A DNA stretch of 64,000 bases from an uncultured Parabacteroides sp. (GCF_947855115.1 NZ_CANTZW010000005.1:99952-163951), one strand, 5' to 3'; shown: positions 29,398-38,778, numbered from the stretch's first letter. Program-made: numbers and translations. The notes: a model not told the origin generated them from the sequence alone.

Positions 29398-30297
29398 TTA
29401 TATCTTGTTTACGAGATGTTTCCTGTATTCAGTGGGCGACATTCCCGTATGTGCCTTTACGTATTTCCCGAAAAATGAGAGGTTGGGAAACTCTAGATAA
29501 TCAGCTATTTCCTTAATGGATTTCTCGGAGTATTTGAGCAGTTCGGTGATATCTTCTACGACGAACTCGTTAATTATGTCGAAGGCTGTCTTCCCGCACA
29601 CCTGTTTACATACCGCCGAGAGATATTTGGTGGTCACAAAGAGTTTATCCGCGTAAAAGGAAACGGTGCGTGCCTTTACCTTTGATTTGGAAAGTAATTC
29701 CAGGAATCTCTTGAATAAGAGGTCGCCCTGTTTGAACATCGTGTTATTCTTGGGTGTACAATATTTATCCAGATTCGCCAACAACTCGTAAAATATAGCG
29801 GCGGTAAGGGCAGACATGATCCCTTTCCGGTAGGGGTTGCCTGTCGCTTTTATCCTGGAACCGATCAGCTCGTAGTATAATTCGAAGACTTGTGCCCCTT
29901 CTTGTCCCATCTGCAATACCGGGTTCTGCTCAAGGTAAAAGATTTTGTCCCGTATGCCACCTCCCTGGCTGACGAACCTCCTGACGATACTCGTGGAAAG
30001 GGCGATCCCCTTACATTCCAGGTCATCGCTACCGATAGCGTTACGAAGTACGGTTTGGGGCAGACAACATAAGATCTCGTTGGCCCGGATGATCCGTGTC
30101 TTGGAATTTACGTCTACCTGCAAGGAACCTTTTGTGCATACCAACAATTTAAACGCGTCTATCTTGATCAGCTCGGGATGGGGCGCATGGGGAAGGCGGA
30201 TATTATTGGCGAACGCGATATCGCCATCTACATAGTCAAGCTCCGCGTTTTGTGATAAGTCTTCTAGAGTTAGCTGACGTACTTGTTCTGTTTCCAT
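29398..30297 (-). CDS. AraC-family transcriptional regulator
   Basis: 299 residues: an N-terminal cupin-like sensing part (about 30-130) and a C-terminal AraC double helix-turn-helix (about 205-295; VTTKYLSAVCKQVCGKTAFD and IADYLEFPNLSFFGKYVKAH, then TGMSPTEYRK). It is encoded immediately upstream of the RND operon on the same strand and is its obvious candidate regulator. It has its own promoter. Confidence 0.9.
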   Translation of the reverse strand: METEQVRQLTLEDLSQNAELDYVDGDIAFANNIRLPHAPHPELIKIDAFKLLVCTKGSLQVDVNSKTRIIRANEILCCLPQTVLRNAIGSDDLECKGIALSTSIVRRFVSQGGGIRDKIFYLEQNPVLQMGQEGAQVFELYYELIGSRIKATGNPYRKGIMSALTAAIFYELLANLDKYCTPKNNTMFKQGDLLFKRFLELLSKSKVKARTVSFYADKLFVTTKYLSAVCKQVCGKTAFDIINEFVVEDITELLKYSEKSIKEIADYLEFPNLSFFGKYVKAHTGMSPTEYRKHLVNKI

Positions 30298-30324
30298 GTT
30301 TCCAGGTCCTTTTTCAGTTTCTCA

Positions 30325-30332
30325 CAAAAATA
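30325..30332 (-). promoter_or_regulatory. -7 box of the AraC regulator gene
   Basis: TATTTTTG on the minus strand, 27 bases ahead of the start codon, matching TAnnTTTG. Confidence 0.45.
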
Positions 30333-30485
30333 AAGAATTAACCCACAATCTTCGGGTTTACGCATAATTTAAGACATTTATAACCTTAATTAAAAAATAA
30401 CCTGCGCTGGAAGCCTTTTCCAAGCTTTTGGATGTGCCGGATATCTTTAAGGACATATCGTATGGAAAACCAATGGCCTGATAAT

Positions 30486-30530
30486 AAAAAGTGTCTCAAA
30501 AAGAGTTTTATCCACCTTTTTTGAGACACC
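30486..30530 (-). terminator. Terminator of the DEAD-box helicase gene
   Basis: On the minus strand GTGTCTCAAAAA pairs with TTTTTGAGACAC (12 bp), followed by a run of five T residues. It lies about 20 bases beyond the helicase stop codon. Confidence 0.85.
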
Positions 30531-30551
30531 ACCTTATGTATATTCCCTGTT

Positions 30552-32351
30552 TTACTTACGTTTCTTCCCGCGAGGAGCGTCCTCATAGAATTTACGTTTC
30601 GACCTGTCATCATTTCGACCGGGCCGTCTGCCGCCACGTTCGTCACGCCTGCCGTTCTTGCGGCCACTGTCGCGCCGCCCGCCGTTGAAACTACCCGTGC
30701 TACGTCTGCCTCCGCGACTGCCTTTGCCGCTATCGCCTTTCGCCTGAGCCGGTTCCACGGAGATACGTCGTCCGTCTACCTCGAAACCGTTCATCGAATC
30801 CATGACACGCCGAGCCTCTCCCTCTTCTACCTCGAAGAACGAGAAATTATCGCGTAAGTCGATACGACCGATACGGACCTTTCCCGGCACGCATTTATTT
30901 ACCAACTCGATAAGTTGGGGAGGAGTAAGCTCGTCGACTTTCCCGAAATTGATGAAGAAGCGGGTGTAACCTTCCTCGGATTCCCCTTTACCGCGTCGGC
31001 CTCTCTCTCTCGGGGTGTTCTCGTCTACAACCTCGATATCGTCGTTATCTTTATAGTAGTCGATCATCCTGTTGAACTCCAGGGATACGACACGCTTGAT
31101 GATATCCTCCTTATCCAACCACTCCAGTTTCCGGTAGATGGAAGGCATCAGGCTGGCGATTTCCTCCTCGTTCACTTTTACTTTCTCGATCTGGTCTACC
31201 AGGTTGAACAATTGCTTCTCGCAGATCTGCTCGCCGGTAGGCATCTCGCCCTTATCGAATTTCTTGTTGATGACCCGTTCGATCTCGCGGATCTTCCCTT
31301 TTTCCTTTACATGGCAGATAGAGATCGCGATACCTGTTTTCCCCGCACGGCCCGTACGTCCGCGGCGGTGGGTATAAGATTCTACCTCGTCCGGTAAGCC
31401 ATAATTGATCACGTGAGTCAGGTCATCTACGTCCAATCCACGCGCGGCCACGTCCGTGGCGACCAGCAATTGCAGGTTCTTGATACGGAATTTTTGCATC
31501 ACGTAGTCTCGTTGCGCCTGGCTCAGCTCCCCGTGCAAGGAATCGGCGTTATAGCCGTCTTGAATCAATTTATCGGCGATCTCCTGTGTCTCCTTCCGGG
31601 TACGGCAGAAAATGATACCGTAGATGTTCGGGTAATAATCGGCGATACGTTTCAACGCGAGGTACTTGTCTTGCGCGCGCACCATGTAGTAGATGTCGCG
31701 GATATTCTTGTTACCTTCGTTTTTCTTTCCGATGACGATCTCTTTCGGATCTTTCATATACCTCTTGGTGATAGAGGCGATCTCCTTCGGCATGGTAGCG
31801 GAGAAGAGCAACATGTTGCGGTTTTCCGGTATGGCCGCCAGGATCTCATTGATACTGTCGGTGAACCCCATGTTCAACATCTCGTCTGCCTCGTCGAGGA
31901 TGACGTTCTTTACGTTGCTTAAATCTACCGTCCTACGGTTCATTAAGTCGATCAAGCGTCCGGGGGTAGCTACCACCACGTGTACGCCTCTCTTCAGTGT
32001 CTTGATCTGGCTCTCTATGCTGGAACCTCCGTATACAGGGAGAACCTTCAGGTTGTCGATGTATTTAGAATAATCGTTTAAATCGTCCGCTATCTGTAGG
32101 CAAAGCTCGCGTGTCGGACAAAGGATAAGCGCTTGAGGCTGATATTGAGAGACATTGATCTTTTGCAAGATCGGCAAGCCGTAAGCGGCTGTCTTGCCGG
32201 TTCCTGTTTGTGCTAATGCGATTACGTCGTTATCTTCTCCCAGTAAGAAAGGAATCACTTCTTCCTGTACGGGCATGGGCGATTCGTAGCCCATCTCTTG
32301 AATTGCCTTTAATATCGGTGCGGCAACTCCTAATTCTTCAAATGTTTTCAA
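30552..32351 (-). CDS. DEAD-box ATP-dependent RNA helicase with DbpA-like RNA-binding domain
   Basis: 599 residues. The N-terminal helicase core shows AQTGTGKTAAYGLP (Walker A), PTRELCLQIA, VATPGRLIDL, LDEADEML and SATMP. The second domain shows ATDVAARGLDVDDL and HRRGRTGRAGK. A DbpA/CsdA-type RNA-recognition fold follows at about 460-535 (RFFINFGKVDELTPP), and the tail is Arg/Gly-rich (about 545-599). Such proteins unwind RNA during ribosome assembly and cold adaptation. The 5' region 32352-32590 is unusually long for a leader and could carry post-transcriptional control; no specific structure was found. Confidence 0.94.
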   Translation of the reverse strand: MKTFEELGVAAPILKAIQEMGYESPMPVQEEVIPFLLGEDNDVIALAQTGTGKTAAYGLPILQKINVSQYQPQALILCPTRELCLQIADDLNDYSKYIDNLKVLPVYGGSSIESQIKTLKRGVHVVVATPGRLIDLMNRRTVDLSNVKNVILDEADEMLNMGFTDSINEILAAIPENRNMLLFSATMPKEIASITKRYMKDPKEIVIGKKNEGNKNIRDIYYMVRAQDKYLALKRIADYYPNIYGIIFCRTRKETQEIADKLIQDGYNADSLHGELSQAQRDYVMQKFRIKNLQLLVATDVAARGLDVDDLTHVINYGLPDEVESYTHRRGRTGRAGKTGIAISICHVKEKGKIREIERVINKKFDKGEMPTGEQICEKQLFNLVDQIEKVKVNEEEIASLMPSIYRKLEWLDKEDIIKRVVSLEFNRMIDYYKDNDDIEVVDENTPRERGRRGKGESEEGYTRFFINFGKVDELTPPQLIELVNKCVPGKVRIGRIDLRDNFSFFEVEEGEARRVMDSMNGFEVDGRRISVEPAQAKGDSGKGSRGGRRSTGSFNGGRRDSGRKNGRRDERGGRRPGRNDDRSKRKFYEDAPRGKKRK

Positions 32352-32590
32352 AATGCGATTGTGTATATATGATAATATTTAGAGACGCGAAGGTACGCAA
32401 ATAATTCGGATTCTATAGGATTGTTATGCTAAATTCGCTAAAAATCAGCTAACCACAGCTATTTTGTACTGTTTTTAGTGAACGACGAGAAGCTTACCCG
32501 GCGATTAATCATCCAATAAGATAGTATAAACGTGTAGAATTACCGGGAGCTATCGGCGAAATGAATCATTTTTCCGGATGGTTCTTTATC

Positions 32591-33646
32591 TTAATAAAGT
32601 AAGATATCCTTAAGCCTTTCACGTTTCTTATCCGTAAGATGTAATCCTTTGGATAAATATTTTTCGGTGGAACCGTACTCTTTCTTAATTTTATGGAGAG
32701 CCAGGTCCATGAGTCCCTCGTTGGCCGTAAGGAAGACCGTGATGCTTTCTTGGGCGTCCGTGGAGAGATGTTTCACGATGTCAGCCAGGTGGCTCGTGTC
32801 GATGTATTGATTGGAAGCCAGATAGTCTTCCATGATGGCATCCCGGGGAATGTCTAGGGCGGCGAGCAGCATGGCGGCGAGAAACCCGGAACGATCCTTT
32901 CCATAGGAGCAACATACGAGAATGGGGTAGTTGTCCTCGTTCTGGAACTGTTCCAGTACCTTGGCAAACTGCTCGGTGTTGTCTGTCACGAATTGCAGGT
33001 ACTCATCTTCCATATATACCCCGGCATCCCCTTTCCTCATTCGCCCCTCGATGACACGTTGGGGAGCGTCGGTAATCTTACCGATCGCGACGGGGATTCG
33101 CAGGATGTTCGCTTTTGTATATTTGATGGGGGCGGTTTGGGCTTCTTGGTTCGTGCGGAGGTCGATGATCGTCTTGATTCCTAGGTTATCCAATCGGATG
33201 GAGTCCCACTCGCTCAGGCTACTTAACTCGCCTGAGCGAAATACCTTGCCCCATTTCACGGTCTTCCCGTTCGCGGTGGAATAGCCTCCTAGGTCTCGGA
33301 GGTTCTGTACGCTGTCCATAGCCGCCGCCCGCGCGCCGATGATTCTCGAGTACTTGTCGTTGAAAGAGAGGCGGAAATATTTACGCGAGATATTATCGTT
33401 CGTGATATAGGTAGCTACCCCGTCCTTGATGTTGGCGTAAATGATCGGAGACTCGTTAGCGAAAAGATCCGGATCGTCGGATACGGCCACCTTGACGGTT
33501 CCTTCCATCACGGGGTCTGTTTCCCATTTTACCACGTAATTCCCGATGTCGTCACGTAGGCAAATAGCTCGTATGTCGGGCGTGTTAGAGGAACAGCCCG
33601 CTAACATGGTCACACTGGCGAATAGAGAGAGAATCTTTCCTAACAT
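32591..33646 (-). CDS. Exported lipoprotein tyrosine phosphatase (Y_phosphatase3-like)
   Basis: 351 residues with a lipoprotein signal (TMLAGCSSN, Cys18). Residues about 20-95 form a small beta domain before the phosphatase. The family start motif NLRDLGGY is present, as is the P-loop CCSYGKDRSG (CX5R with catalytic Cys). The general-acid region is less clear. These enzymes dephosphorylate Tyr or phosphoinositides; the periplasmic or surface location with a lipid anchor suggests an extracellular phospho-substrate. It has its own -7 box. Confidence 0.85.
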   Translation of the reverse strand: MLGKILSLFASVTMLAGCSSNTPDIRAICLRDDIGNYVVKWETDPVMEGTVKVAVSDDPDLFANESPIIYANIKDGVATYITNDNISRKYFRLSFNDKYSRIIGARAAAMDSVQNLRDLGGYSTANGKTVKWGKVFRSGELSSLSEWDSIRLDNLGIKTIIDLRTNQEAQTAPIKYTKANILRIPVAIGKITDAPQRVIEGRMRKGDAGVYMEDEYLQFVTDNTEQFAKVLEQFQNEDNYPILVCCSYGKDRSGFLAAMLLAALDIPRDAIMEDYLASNQYIDTSHLADIVKHLSTDAQESITVFLTANEGLMDLALHKIKKEYGSTEKYLSKGLHLTDKKRERLKDILLY

Positions 33647-33674
33647 TGTCTTCTATTATAATAAGCTTTCCTTA

Positions 33675-33682
33675 CAAAGATA
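33675..33682 (-). promoter_or_regulatory. -7 box of the phosphatase gene
   Basis: TATCTTTG on the minus strand, 29 bases before the start codon. Confidence 0.55.
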
Positions 33683-33719
33683 GTAAAACAACTTTTTCCC
33701 GCTCCCTCATTAATGATAT

Positions 33720-34676
33720 TTAAGACTGGCTAACATACTTCGCGGCGAACTCCTTGGAGATGTAATTATCATAGCTTTGGCACACCTCGGAGGCGAGATC
33801 CATTCCGCAGCGGATGATTTTTCCCCACGTTTCCTGGTCTAGCGACGGGAGGTCGGCGTGGCGTACATCATATTTTAGGAGCCCGTAGATGATACCTGCG
33901 TTAAAGTTGTCGCCGGCGCCGATGGTACTGAGCGGCTGGATTTGCGGGGAATCGAAATGCCGGGTGAAATTACGGGTATAGAGATTGACCCCGTTCGCCC
34001 CGTGGGTTGTTAGGAAACGATCGCAATAAAACTGGATATGCTCTTTGTAAATCTCTTGGGTGTCGGTCTTGCCATAAAGGTTCTGGAAATCCTCGTCCGA
34101 GCCCCGGACGATATCGGCGAATTCCAGGTTCTCCAATACGGTAGGCATCAAACGGATCGCTTCATGGGCGTGTGCCTTGCGGAAATTGGGATCGTAATAG
34201 ATGATCGCCTTCCGCTCTTGGGCGTATTGCAGGAATTCCACCATACGGGCCCGCAAGACGGGGTTCAGGGAGTAATAAGAGCCGAACACGAAGATATCGT
34301 CTTTCTCTATCTTGGGCAGGGGCACTTCCAGCCGTTGTGCCGGATAATCCTTGTAGAAGATATAGTTCGCGTTCTTGTCATCGTCCAGAAAAGCGAGTGA
34401 TATAGGGCTTTTCCCATCGGGGAAACGGTCTACGAACTCGGTCGTGATGTGGTTGTCCTCCATGAAATCCCGGATCATGTCGCCAACCCGGTCGTTGCCC
34501 AGCTCGCTGATAAAGGACACGGGGACATTCAATCGGCCCAATGATATCAATCCGTTGAATACGGAACCGCCCGGAACCGCTTTCTGCGGCTGGTCGTTCC
34601 TGAAAATGATATCGAGGATGGTTTCTCCTATACCAAAGACTTTTCTCATGCGATTATTACGATTTAGGTTTGTCAT
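33720..34676 (-). CDS. PfkB-family carbohydrate kinase
   Basis: 318 residues. Ribokinase/fructokinase signatures are the N-terminal GGSVFNGLISLGRL and the C-terminal STIGAGDNFNAGIIYGL with the catalytic Asp in GAGD. It phosphorylates a sugar using ATP, with fructose the commonest guess. The start ATG at 34676 overlaps the stop of the SIS gene by four bases (ATGA), which implies translational coupling; an internal ATG at 34649 (MRKVFGIGE) is closer to usual family starts. It is paired with a SIS isomerase (see that entry). Confidence 0.9.
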   Translation of the reverse strand: MTNLNRNNRMRKVFGIGETILDIIFRNDQPQKAVPGGSVFNGLISLGRLNVPVSFISELGNDRVGDMIRDFMEDNHITTEFVDRFPDGKSPISLAFLDDDKNANYIFYKDYPAQRLEVPLPKIEKDDIFVFGSYYSLNPVLRARMVEFLQYAQERKAIIYYDPNFRKAHAHEAIRLMPTVLENLEFADIVRGSDEDFQNLYGKTDTQEIYKEHIQFYCDRFLTTHGANGVNLYTRNFTRHFDSPQIQPLSTIGAGDNFNAGIIYGLLKYDVRHADLPSLDQETWGKIIRCGMDLASEVCQSYDNYISKEFAAKYVSQS

Positions 34677-35284
34677 TCATTCTTGCTTTGCTCGCGGCTT
34701 TTAGAACCTAAGTAGCCCCCGTGATGGCGCTTGGCGTAATCCTTGTTGGTGAAATGGATACGTTTCATGGTTCCTACCACGAGGATGTCTCCTATTACCG
34801 TCATGACGGTCGTGGAGGTAGTAGGCGTAAGGCCCAGTGGACAAACTTCCTTGGGGGCGCCGGTCAACAGGCATACGTTCGCTTCGGCGGCCAATGGGCT
34901 GTCCGGGTTTCCGGTGATGACGATGAATTTCATGTCTGGCACCAATCCCCGTGTGAGATCCACCAATTCCAGCAACTCGCGTGTCTTCCCTGAATTAGAG
35001 ATCAATAACATGATATCGTTCTCGCGTACGATTCCCAGGTCTCCGTGTTGCGCTTCACTGGGATGTAAGAAGAAGGCCGGCGTACCGGTCGAACTGAAGG
35101 TGGTAGCGATATTCAAGGCGATTTGCCCGGCTTTTCCCATTCCGCTCATAATCAATTTCCCACCTAGCTCATGTACATGTTTCACTATAAGCGATACCGC
35201 TTCCTCATATCCGGGCGTGACGGGGATATTGCGAACCGCTTCCGCTTCCTGCTCCAATAAAGAGGTGATATTTTCGTTTACCAT
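34673..35284 (-). CDS. Single-domain SIS sugar-phosphate isomerase (KdsD/KpsF-like)
   Basis: 203 residues consisting of one SIS domain: GGKLIMSGMGKAGQIALNIA, ISNSGKTRELLEL and the motif LTPTTSTTVMTVIGD that resembles arabinose-5-phosphate isomerases. It lacks the two C-terminal CBS domains of standard KdsD (about 320 residues). Short SIS-only arabinose-5-phosphate isomerases are known in Bacteroides. Translational coupling to a PfkB kinase suggests a two-step conversion of a free sugar (kinase, then aldo-keto isomerase, or the reverse). Exact substrate unknown. Confidence 0.82.
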   Translation of the reverse strand: MVNENITSLLEQEAEAVRNIPVTPGYEEAVSLIVKHVHELGGKLIMSGMGKAGQIALNIATTFSSTGTPAFFLHPSEAQHGDLGIVRENDIMLLISNSGKTRELLELVDLTRGLVPDMKFIVITGNPDSPLAAEANVCLLTGAPKEVCPLGLTPTTSTTVMTVIGDILVVGTMKRIHFTNKDYAKRHHGGYLGSKSREQSKNE

Positions 35285-35330
35285 ATTGTTGATTGATTGT
35301 TTTACGGCATTCCTACCTGAATAACGATCA

Positions 35331-35338
35331 CAAAAGTA
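35331..35338 (-). promoter_or_regulatory. -7 box of the SIS/kinase operon
   Basis: TACTTTTG on the minus strand, 47 bases before the SIS start codon. Confidence 0.5.
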
Positions 35339-35485
35339 TTTATATTTACTGATATTGGCATCATTTTACTCAGGCTTTCTCACCGAGAGCCCATGCTTTT
35401 TTCGGATAGCCTGTCTGCTCGACATCTTGCCGTTCATGTACGCCGACCCCCAGTAGCGAGCAACGGAATTGCCATTTCAGGTGTC

Positions 35486-37123
35486 TTATCTTTTTAAGAC
35501 GTTAGCGAATTCGGACTTCGGCTTCCATTTCGGGTATCCGGTATCTTGCGCCAGTTTATAACCGAGGTCGAAGAATAAATGTACCTCTTGTAACAGGCCG
35601 CTGTAATCATCCGTGTCGGGGTGGGCCTGGTCTGTCGGTTTATGATAGGTTTCCGCCCAATAACGGGCTATCTGCTCTTTGGACCATTCCTTGCCGTGCT
35701 TACGGTTGTCGTTCCAACCTTTGGCGAACATGGCCGGGATCCCTTTTTGTACGAAAGGGAAATGATCGGAGCGATAGAACATCCCGTTGTAAGCGTCGGG
35801 ATCGGGCATGATGTAACGGTTGTATTTCTTTGCCAACTCGGCCACGGTCTCATCCAAGTCGGAATAGCCGTATCCGGTGATCGTGACATCGTTGTTCTCG
35901 CCCCATAGCGGGAAGACATCCAGATTGATTACGGCGGCTATCTTATCGATCGGGAACAACGGGTGCTCTACGTAGTATTTCGTGCCGAGGAATCCGGTCT
36001 CCTCGCAAGTGGGAGAGAGGAAGACGATATTCCGGCGGGGTTTCTCTTTCAAGGCGTTGAAACAACGTGCCATCTCAAGCATCCATGCGATGGCTACGGC
36101 GTTATCGGTAGCGCCGTTTATGATACTGTCGCCGTTGATCGGCGCTCCATAGCCTAGATGATCCCAATGGCCTAGATAAACGACACTCTCATCCGTGTTC
36201 CCGCTACCGGGGATATAGCCGATCACGTTGGGGCTCTGCTGGCGGTCGAAGGTATTCCTCATAGAGACCGTTACCGTGGATCTCAAAGGGAAAGGCTTGA
36301 AATCCGGCGATTTGGATCGCTCGATCAGTTGGTCGATGTCGTAGCCGTTGTCGGCTAGCAATTGCTTGGCGGCATTGAACTGAATCCAGCCGTTTAACGG
36401 GCAATGGTAGGCATCGCTATCGCTGTCTACATACATTTTTGACTGAGCGGAAGCCCGTACGACCGACCAAGGGTAACCCGCTCCCCGGTCTTCATGGATG
36501 ATCAAGACTCCTTTCAATCCTTGCCGGGCCCCTTCCTCGAATTTATACATCCAACGTCCGTAATAAGTCATGATATCGCCGTTGAAATAATCCGTGTTGT
36601 CGCTTCCGAGCCCCGGGTCGTTTACGATAACGACCGCTACTTTATCCTGCGGGTCCTCAATTCCCTCGAAATCATTTTTTCCATACTCGGGGGCTACGAT
36701 CCCATATCCGGCGAATACCAATTCTGCGTTGTCTATATCGATCTCCGGCTCGATCCGTGCGGAGAAAGCGGTGTAGCCCTCCAGCCAATCCAAAGGGATT
36801 TTCCCTTTCGGAGTCTTTAGGATCATCGGTTCCGGGCATTGCGTGCGCGAGGATATGATGTTAACCTGCTGGAAATAAGAATCGCCGTTGAAGGGTTTCA
36901 ATCCAACCTCTTTCATTTGGCGGGCGATATAGTTCACCGCACGGCCGGCCCCTTCCGAGAAGGGCTTACGGCCTTGGCAGGAGTCGTGCGAGATGGCCTC
37001 GGTATATTGCTTTAGACGTTCCGCGGTCGCTACGCTTTTCGCCTTCTCTATATCGTTGCCACCTCCTCCGCAAGCGGTAAGAACCAAGGAGACGATCGCT
37101 AGTAAACAGGTTACAGTTTTCAT
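35486..37123 (-). CDS. M28-family zinc aminopeptidase, lipoprotein
   Basis: 545 residues with a lipoprotein signal (LVLTACGGGG, Cys18). The catalytic domain (about 280-500) has the M28 zinc ligands: His in YLGHWDHLGYG, bridging Asp in NGATDNAVAI, and the Glu pair in PTCEETGFLG. A protease-associated insert (about 110-250) precedes it. It is probably anchored in the periplasm or at the surface and removes N-terminal residues from peptides. The gene starts only 15 bases after the stop of the AAA/PD-(D/E)XK gene, so read-through from that promoter is likely; no own -7 box was found. Confidence 0.92.
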   Translation of the reverse strand: MKTVTCLLAIVSLVLTACGGGGNDIEKAKSVATAERLKQYTEAISHDSCQGRKPFSEGAGRAVNYIARQMKEVGLKPFNGDSYFQQVNIISSRTQCPEPMILKTPKGKIPLDWLEGYTAFSARIEPEIDIDNAELVFAGYGIVAPEYGKNDFEGIEDPQDKVAVVIVNDPGLGSDNTDYFNGDIMTYYGRWMYKFEEGARQGLKGVLIIHEDRGAGYPWSVVRASAQSKMYVDSDSDAYHCPLNGWIQFNAAKQLLADNGYDIDQLIERSKSPDFKPFPLRSTVTVSMRNTFDRQQSPNVIGYIPGSGNTDESVVYLGHWDHLGYGAPINGDSIINGATDNAVAIAWMLEMARCFNALKEKPRRNIVFLSPTCEETGFLGTKYYVEHPLFPIDKIAAVINLDVFPLWGENNDVTITGYGYSDLDETVAELAKKYNRYIMPDPDAYNGMFYRSDHFPFVQKGIPAMFAKGWNDNRKHGKEWSKEQIARYWAETYHKPTDQAHPDTDDYSGLLQEVHLFFDLGYKLAQDTGYPKWKPKSEFANVLKR

Positions 37124-37138
37124 GTTTTTATAGAATTA

Positions 37139-38704
37139 TTATGTGTTTTCAATCAGCCATTCACCTAGATTGCGAGTGGTAGCGTCGAAAGCGACGCCCA
37201 CTTTGACCACTTCCCGTTCATCGGCCGCATAGGGGATCAGATAGCCTCGCTCGTCGATTTGCCGGATCGCTTCCTCGGCTGTTCCTTTCAATTTAAACTC
37301 GAATACATAGATGTAGCGGGGCGTTTTTACGACGGCGTCGGCACGTCCTTGGGCCGAACGTACCTCGGCCTCGGTGAATTGGCCGAGTAGCTTGAATACG
37401 ATGTAGAAGATCACTTGGTAATGACGCTCGGTCCGGTCGTTCAACTCGTAAGGGATGTCGGCGAAGAAAGCTTTTAGGCGGGTGAGGAAGGCCTCCGTGT
37501 TTCCACCCCTAAGCTCTTTTATGAACCGGCCGATGTAAAAAGGAGTCTCTGTCTCCGGTAGATGGGCGTATGTGGAGGCGACAAAGTTCAAGAAGCCATA
37601 TTTGACTTCTTCATTCGGGTATCCCAGTGTATACAGCCTGAATTCTTCATCGTACCCCTTGATCGTCAGGTACCCGCTTTGATAGATCATGGGCACGGGA
37701 TTGTCGATGTTCGCCCGGTCGTCGGAGAGCGATATCTCGGAAACTTCGATCCCGTCTAACTGCCGTATGTCGTAGTTTGTCTTTTTGAGCATCTCCGCCA
37801 AGAAAGTCGGGGTTCCGGAAGCGAACCAGTAGTCGTAAAAGACCTGTTTGCTCAACACGTTCAATACGCTAAACGGGTTATATAGGGCGATGCCGCTGCG
37901 GAAGTCAAAGTGGTAGCCGTCGTACCTGCGTGTAATTTCCCGGATGGTATCTTCGTACGAGAGCTTGTTGGCCTCTGCCAAGGCATGAAGCTCCGGCTGG
38001 AATGTCGCCTCGATCTCGGTCAACGTCATGCCGCAGAGGTCCGCGTATCGCGGGGCCAGGCTGATGTCGTTCAAATGATTCAGGTTACTGAAAATACCGA
38101 CTTGTGCGAACTTCGTGACACCGGTTATGAACACGAAACGCAGCCATGGATCGGCATCTTTGAGGACCGTATAGAAGGCGGTCAATAGTTCCCGGAACTC
38201 GTTCTGCAACTCCTCATTATGCAGGTTCCTTAATAAGGGCTTGTCGTACTCGTCGATCAGCACGACCACCTTCCTTCCGGTGATCTCTGCCGCCCTTCGT
38301 ATGATGGTCATGAACCGTCCGGAATAGGTGATGCCCTCCCCTCCGGTATCGTATGTTTTTTCCCATTCCCTCAATTGCCGTTCCAGCATATTCTCCAACG
38401 CCTTGCGGCTGTCGTACAACTCGGCGTTGAGGCTGAAATGAAGTACCGGATGCTCTTTCCACTCGGTCTCAAGCCTCTCTATGGCCAGTCCCTTGAATAA
38501 CTCTTTCTTCCCCTCGAAATAAGCCTTGAAGGTGGAAAGCAACAAGCTTTTTCCGAATCGCCGGGGACGGCTTAGGAAATAGGGTTTTCCCATGGTTACG
38601 AGTTGGTAAACAAATGAGGTTTTATCCACGTATAAATAACCCTCTGTACGTAAATCCTCAAAACTCTGTATGCCTATCGGTAATTTCCGGATGCTATTTC
38701 CCAT
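37139..38704 (-). CDS. AAA-ATPase-like protein with C-terminal PD-(D/E)XK nuclease domain (DUF1703 type), full-length copy
   Basis: 521 residues. Residues 1-230 form the AAA-ATPase_like domain with P-loop RPRRFGKSLLLS (about 46-57) and Walker B KVVVLIDEYDKPLL. The C-terminal PDDEXK_9 domain has GRADAVV, then VFEFKLKG (E-x-K) and a following Gln helix. This family occurs in many paralogous copies in Bacteroides and Parabacteroides genomes; its function is not established, and a role in DNA-associated defence or mobility is only suspected. A truncated near-identical copy lies at 39639-40208 with the same promoter. The promoter matches the -33/-7 consensus well. Confidence 0.9.
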   Translation of the reverse strand: MGNSIRKLPIGIQSFEDLRTEGYLYVDKTSFVYQLVTMGKPYFLSRPRRFGKSLLLSTFKAYFEGKKELFKGLAIERLETEWKEHPVLHFSLNAELYDSRKALENMLERQLREWEKTYDTGGEGITYSGRFMTIIRRAAEITGRKVVVLIDEYDKPLLRNLHNEELQNEFRELLTAFYTVLKDADPWLRFVFITGVTKFAQVGIFSNLNHLNDISLAPRYADLCGMTLTEIEATFQPELHALAEANKLSYEDTIREITRRYDGYHFDFRSGIALYNPFSVLNVLSKQVFYDYWFASGTPTFLAEMLKKTNYDIRQLDGIEVSEISLSDDRANIDNPVPMIYQSGYLTIKGYDEEFRLYTLGYPNEEVKYGFLNFVASTYAHLPETETPFYIGRFIKELRGGNTEAFLTRLKAFFADIPYELNDRTERHYQVIFYIVFKLLGQFTEAEVRSAQGRADAVVKTPRYIYVFEFKLKGTAEEAIRQIDERGYLIPYAADEREVVKVGVAFDATTRNLGEWLIENT

Positions 38705-38726
38705 CGCCTTATCTATTTAATTTACA

Positions 38727-38757
38727 CAAATGTAGGTATTTTTTCCAAGGAGGCAAA
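38727..38757 (-). promoter_or_regulatory. Consensus -33/-7 promoter of the full-length AAA/PD-(D/E)XK gene
   Basis: Minus strand: TTTG (38757-38754), 19 bases, then TACATTTG (38734-38727), ending 23 bases before the start codon. Both boxes and the spacing match the Bacteroidetes housekeeping promoter. The same promoter is duplicated before the truncated copy. Confidence 0.75.
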
Positions 38758-38762
38758 TGGAT

Positions 38763-38778
38763 TGTCGGATTTCCGACA
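38763..38778. promoter_or_regulatory. Perfect palindrome abutting the -33 box (possible operator)
   Basis: TGTCGGA, two bases, TCCGACA is a perfect 7-bp dyad placed 5 bases upstream of the -33 element of the full-length AAA/PD-(D/E)XK gene. It is absent from the duplicated promoter at 40231-40261, where homology ends at this point. Confidence 0.4.
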
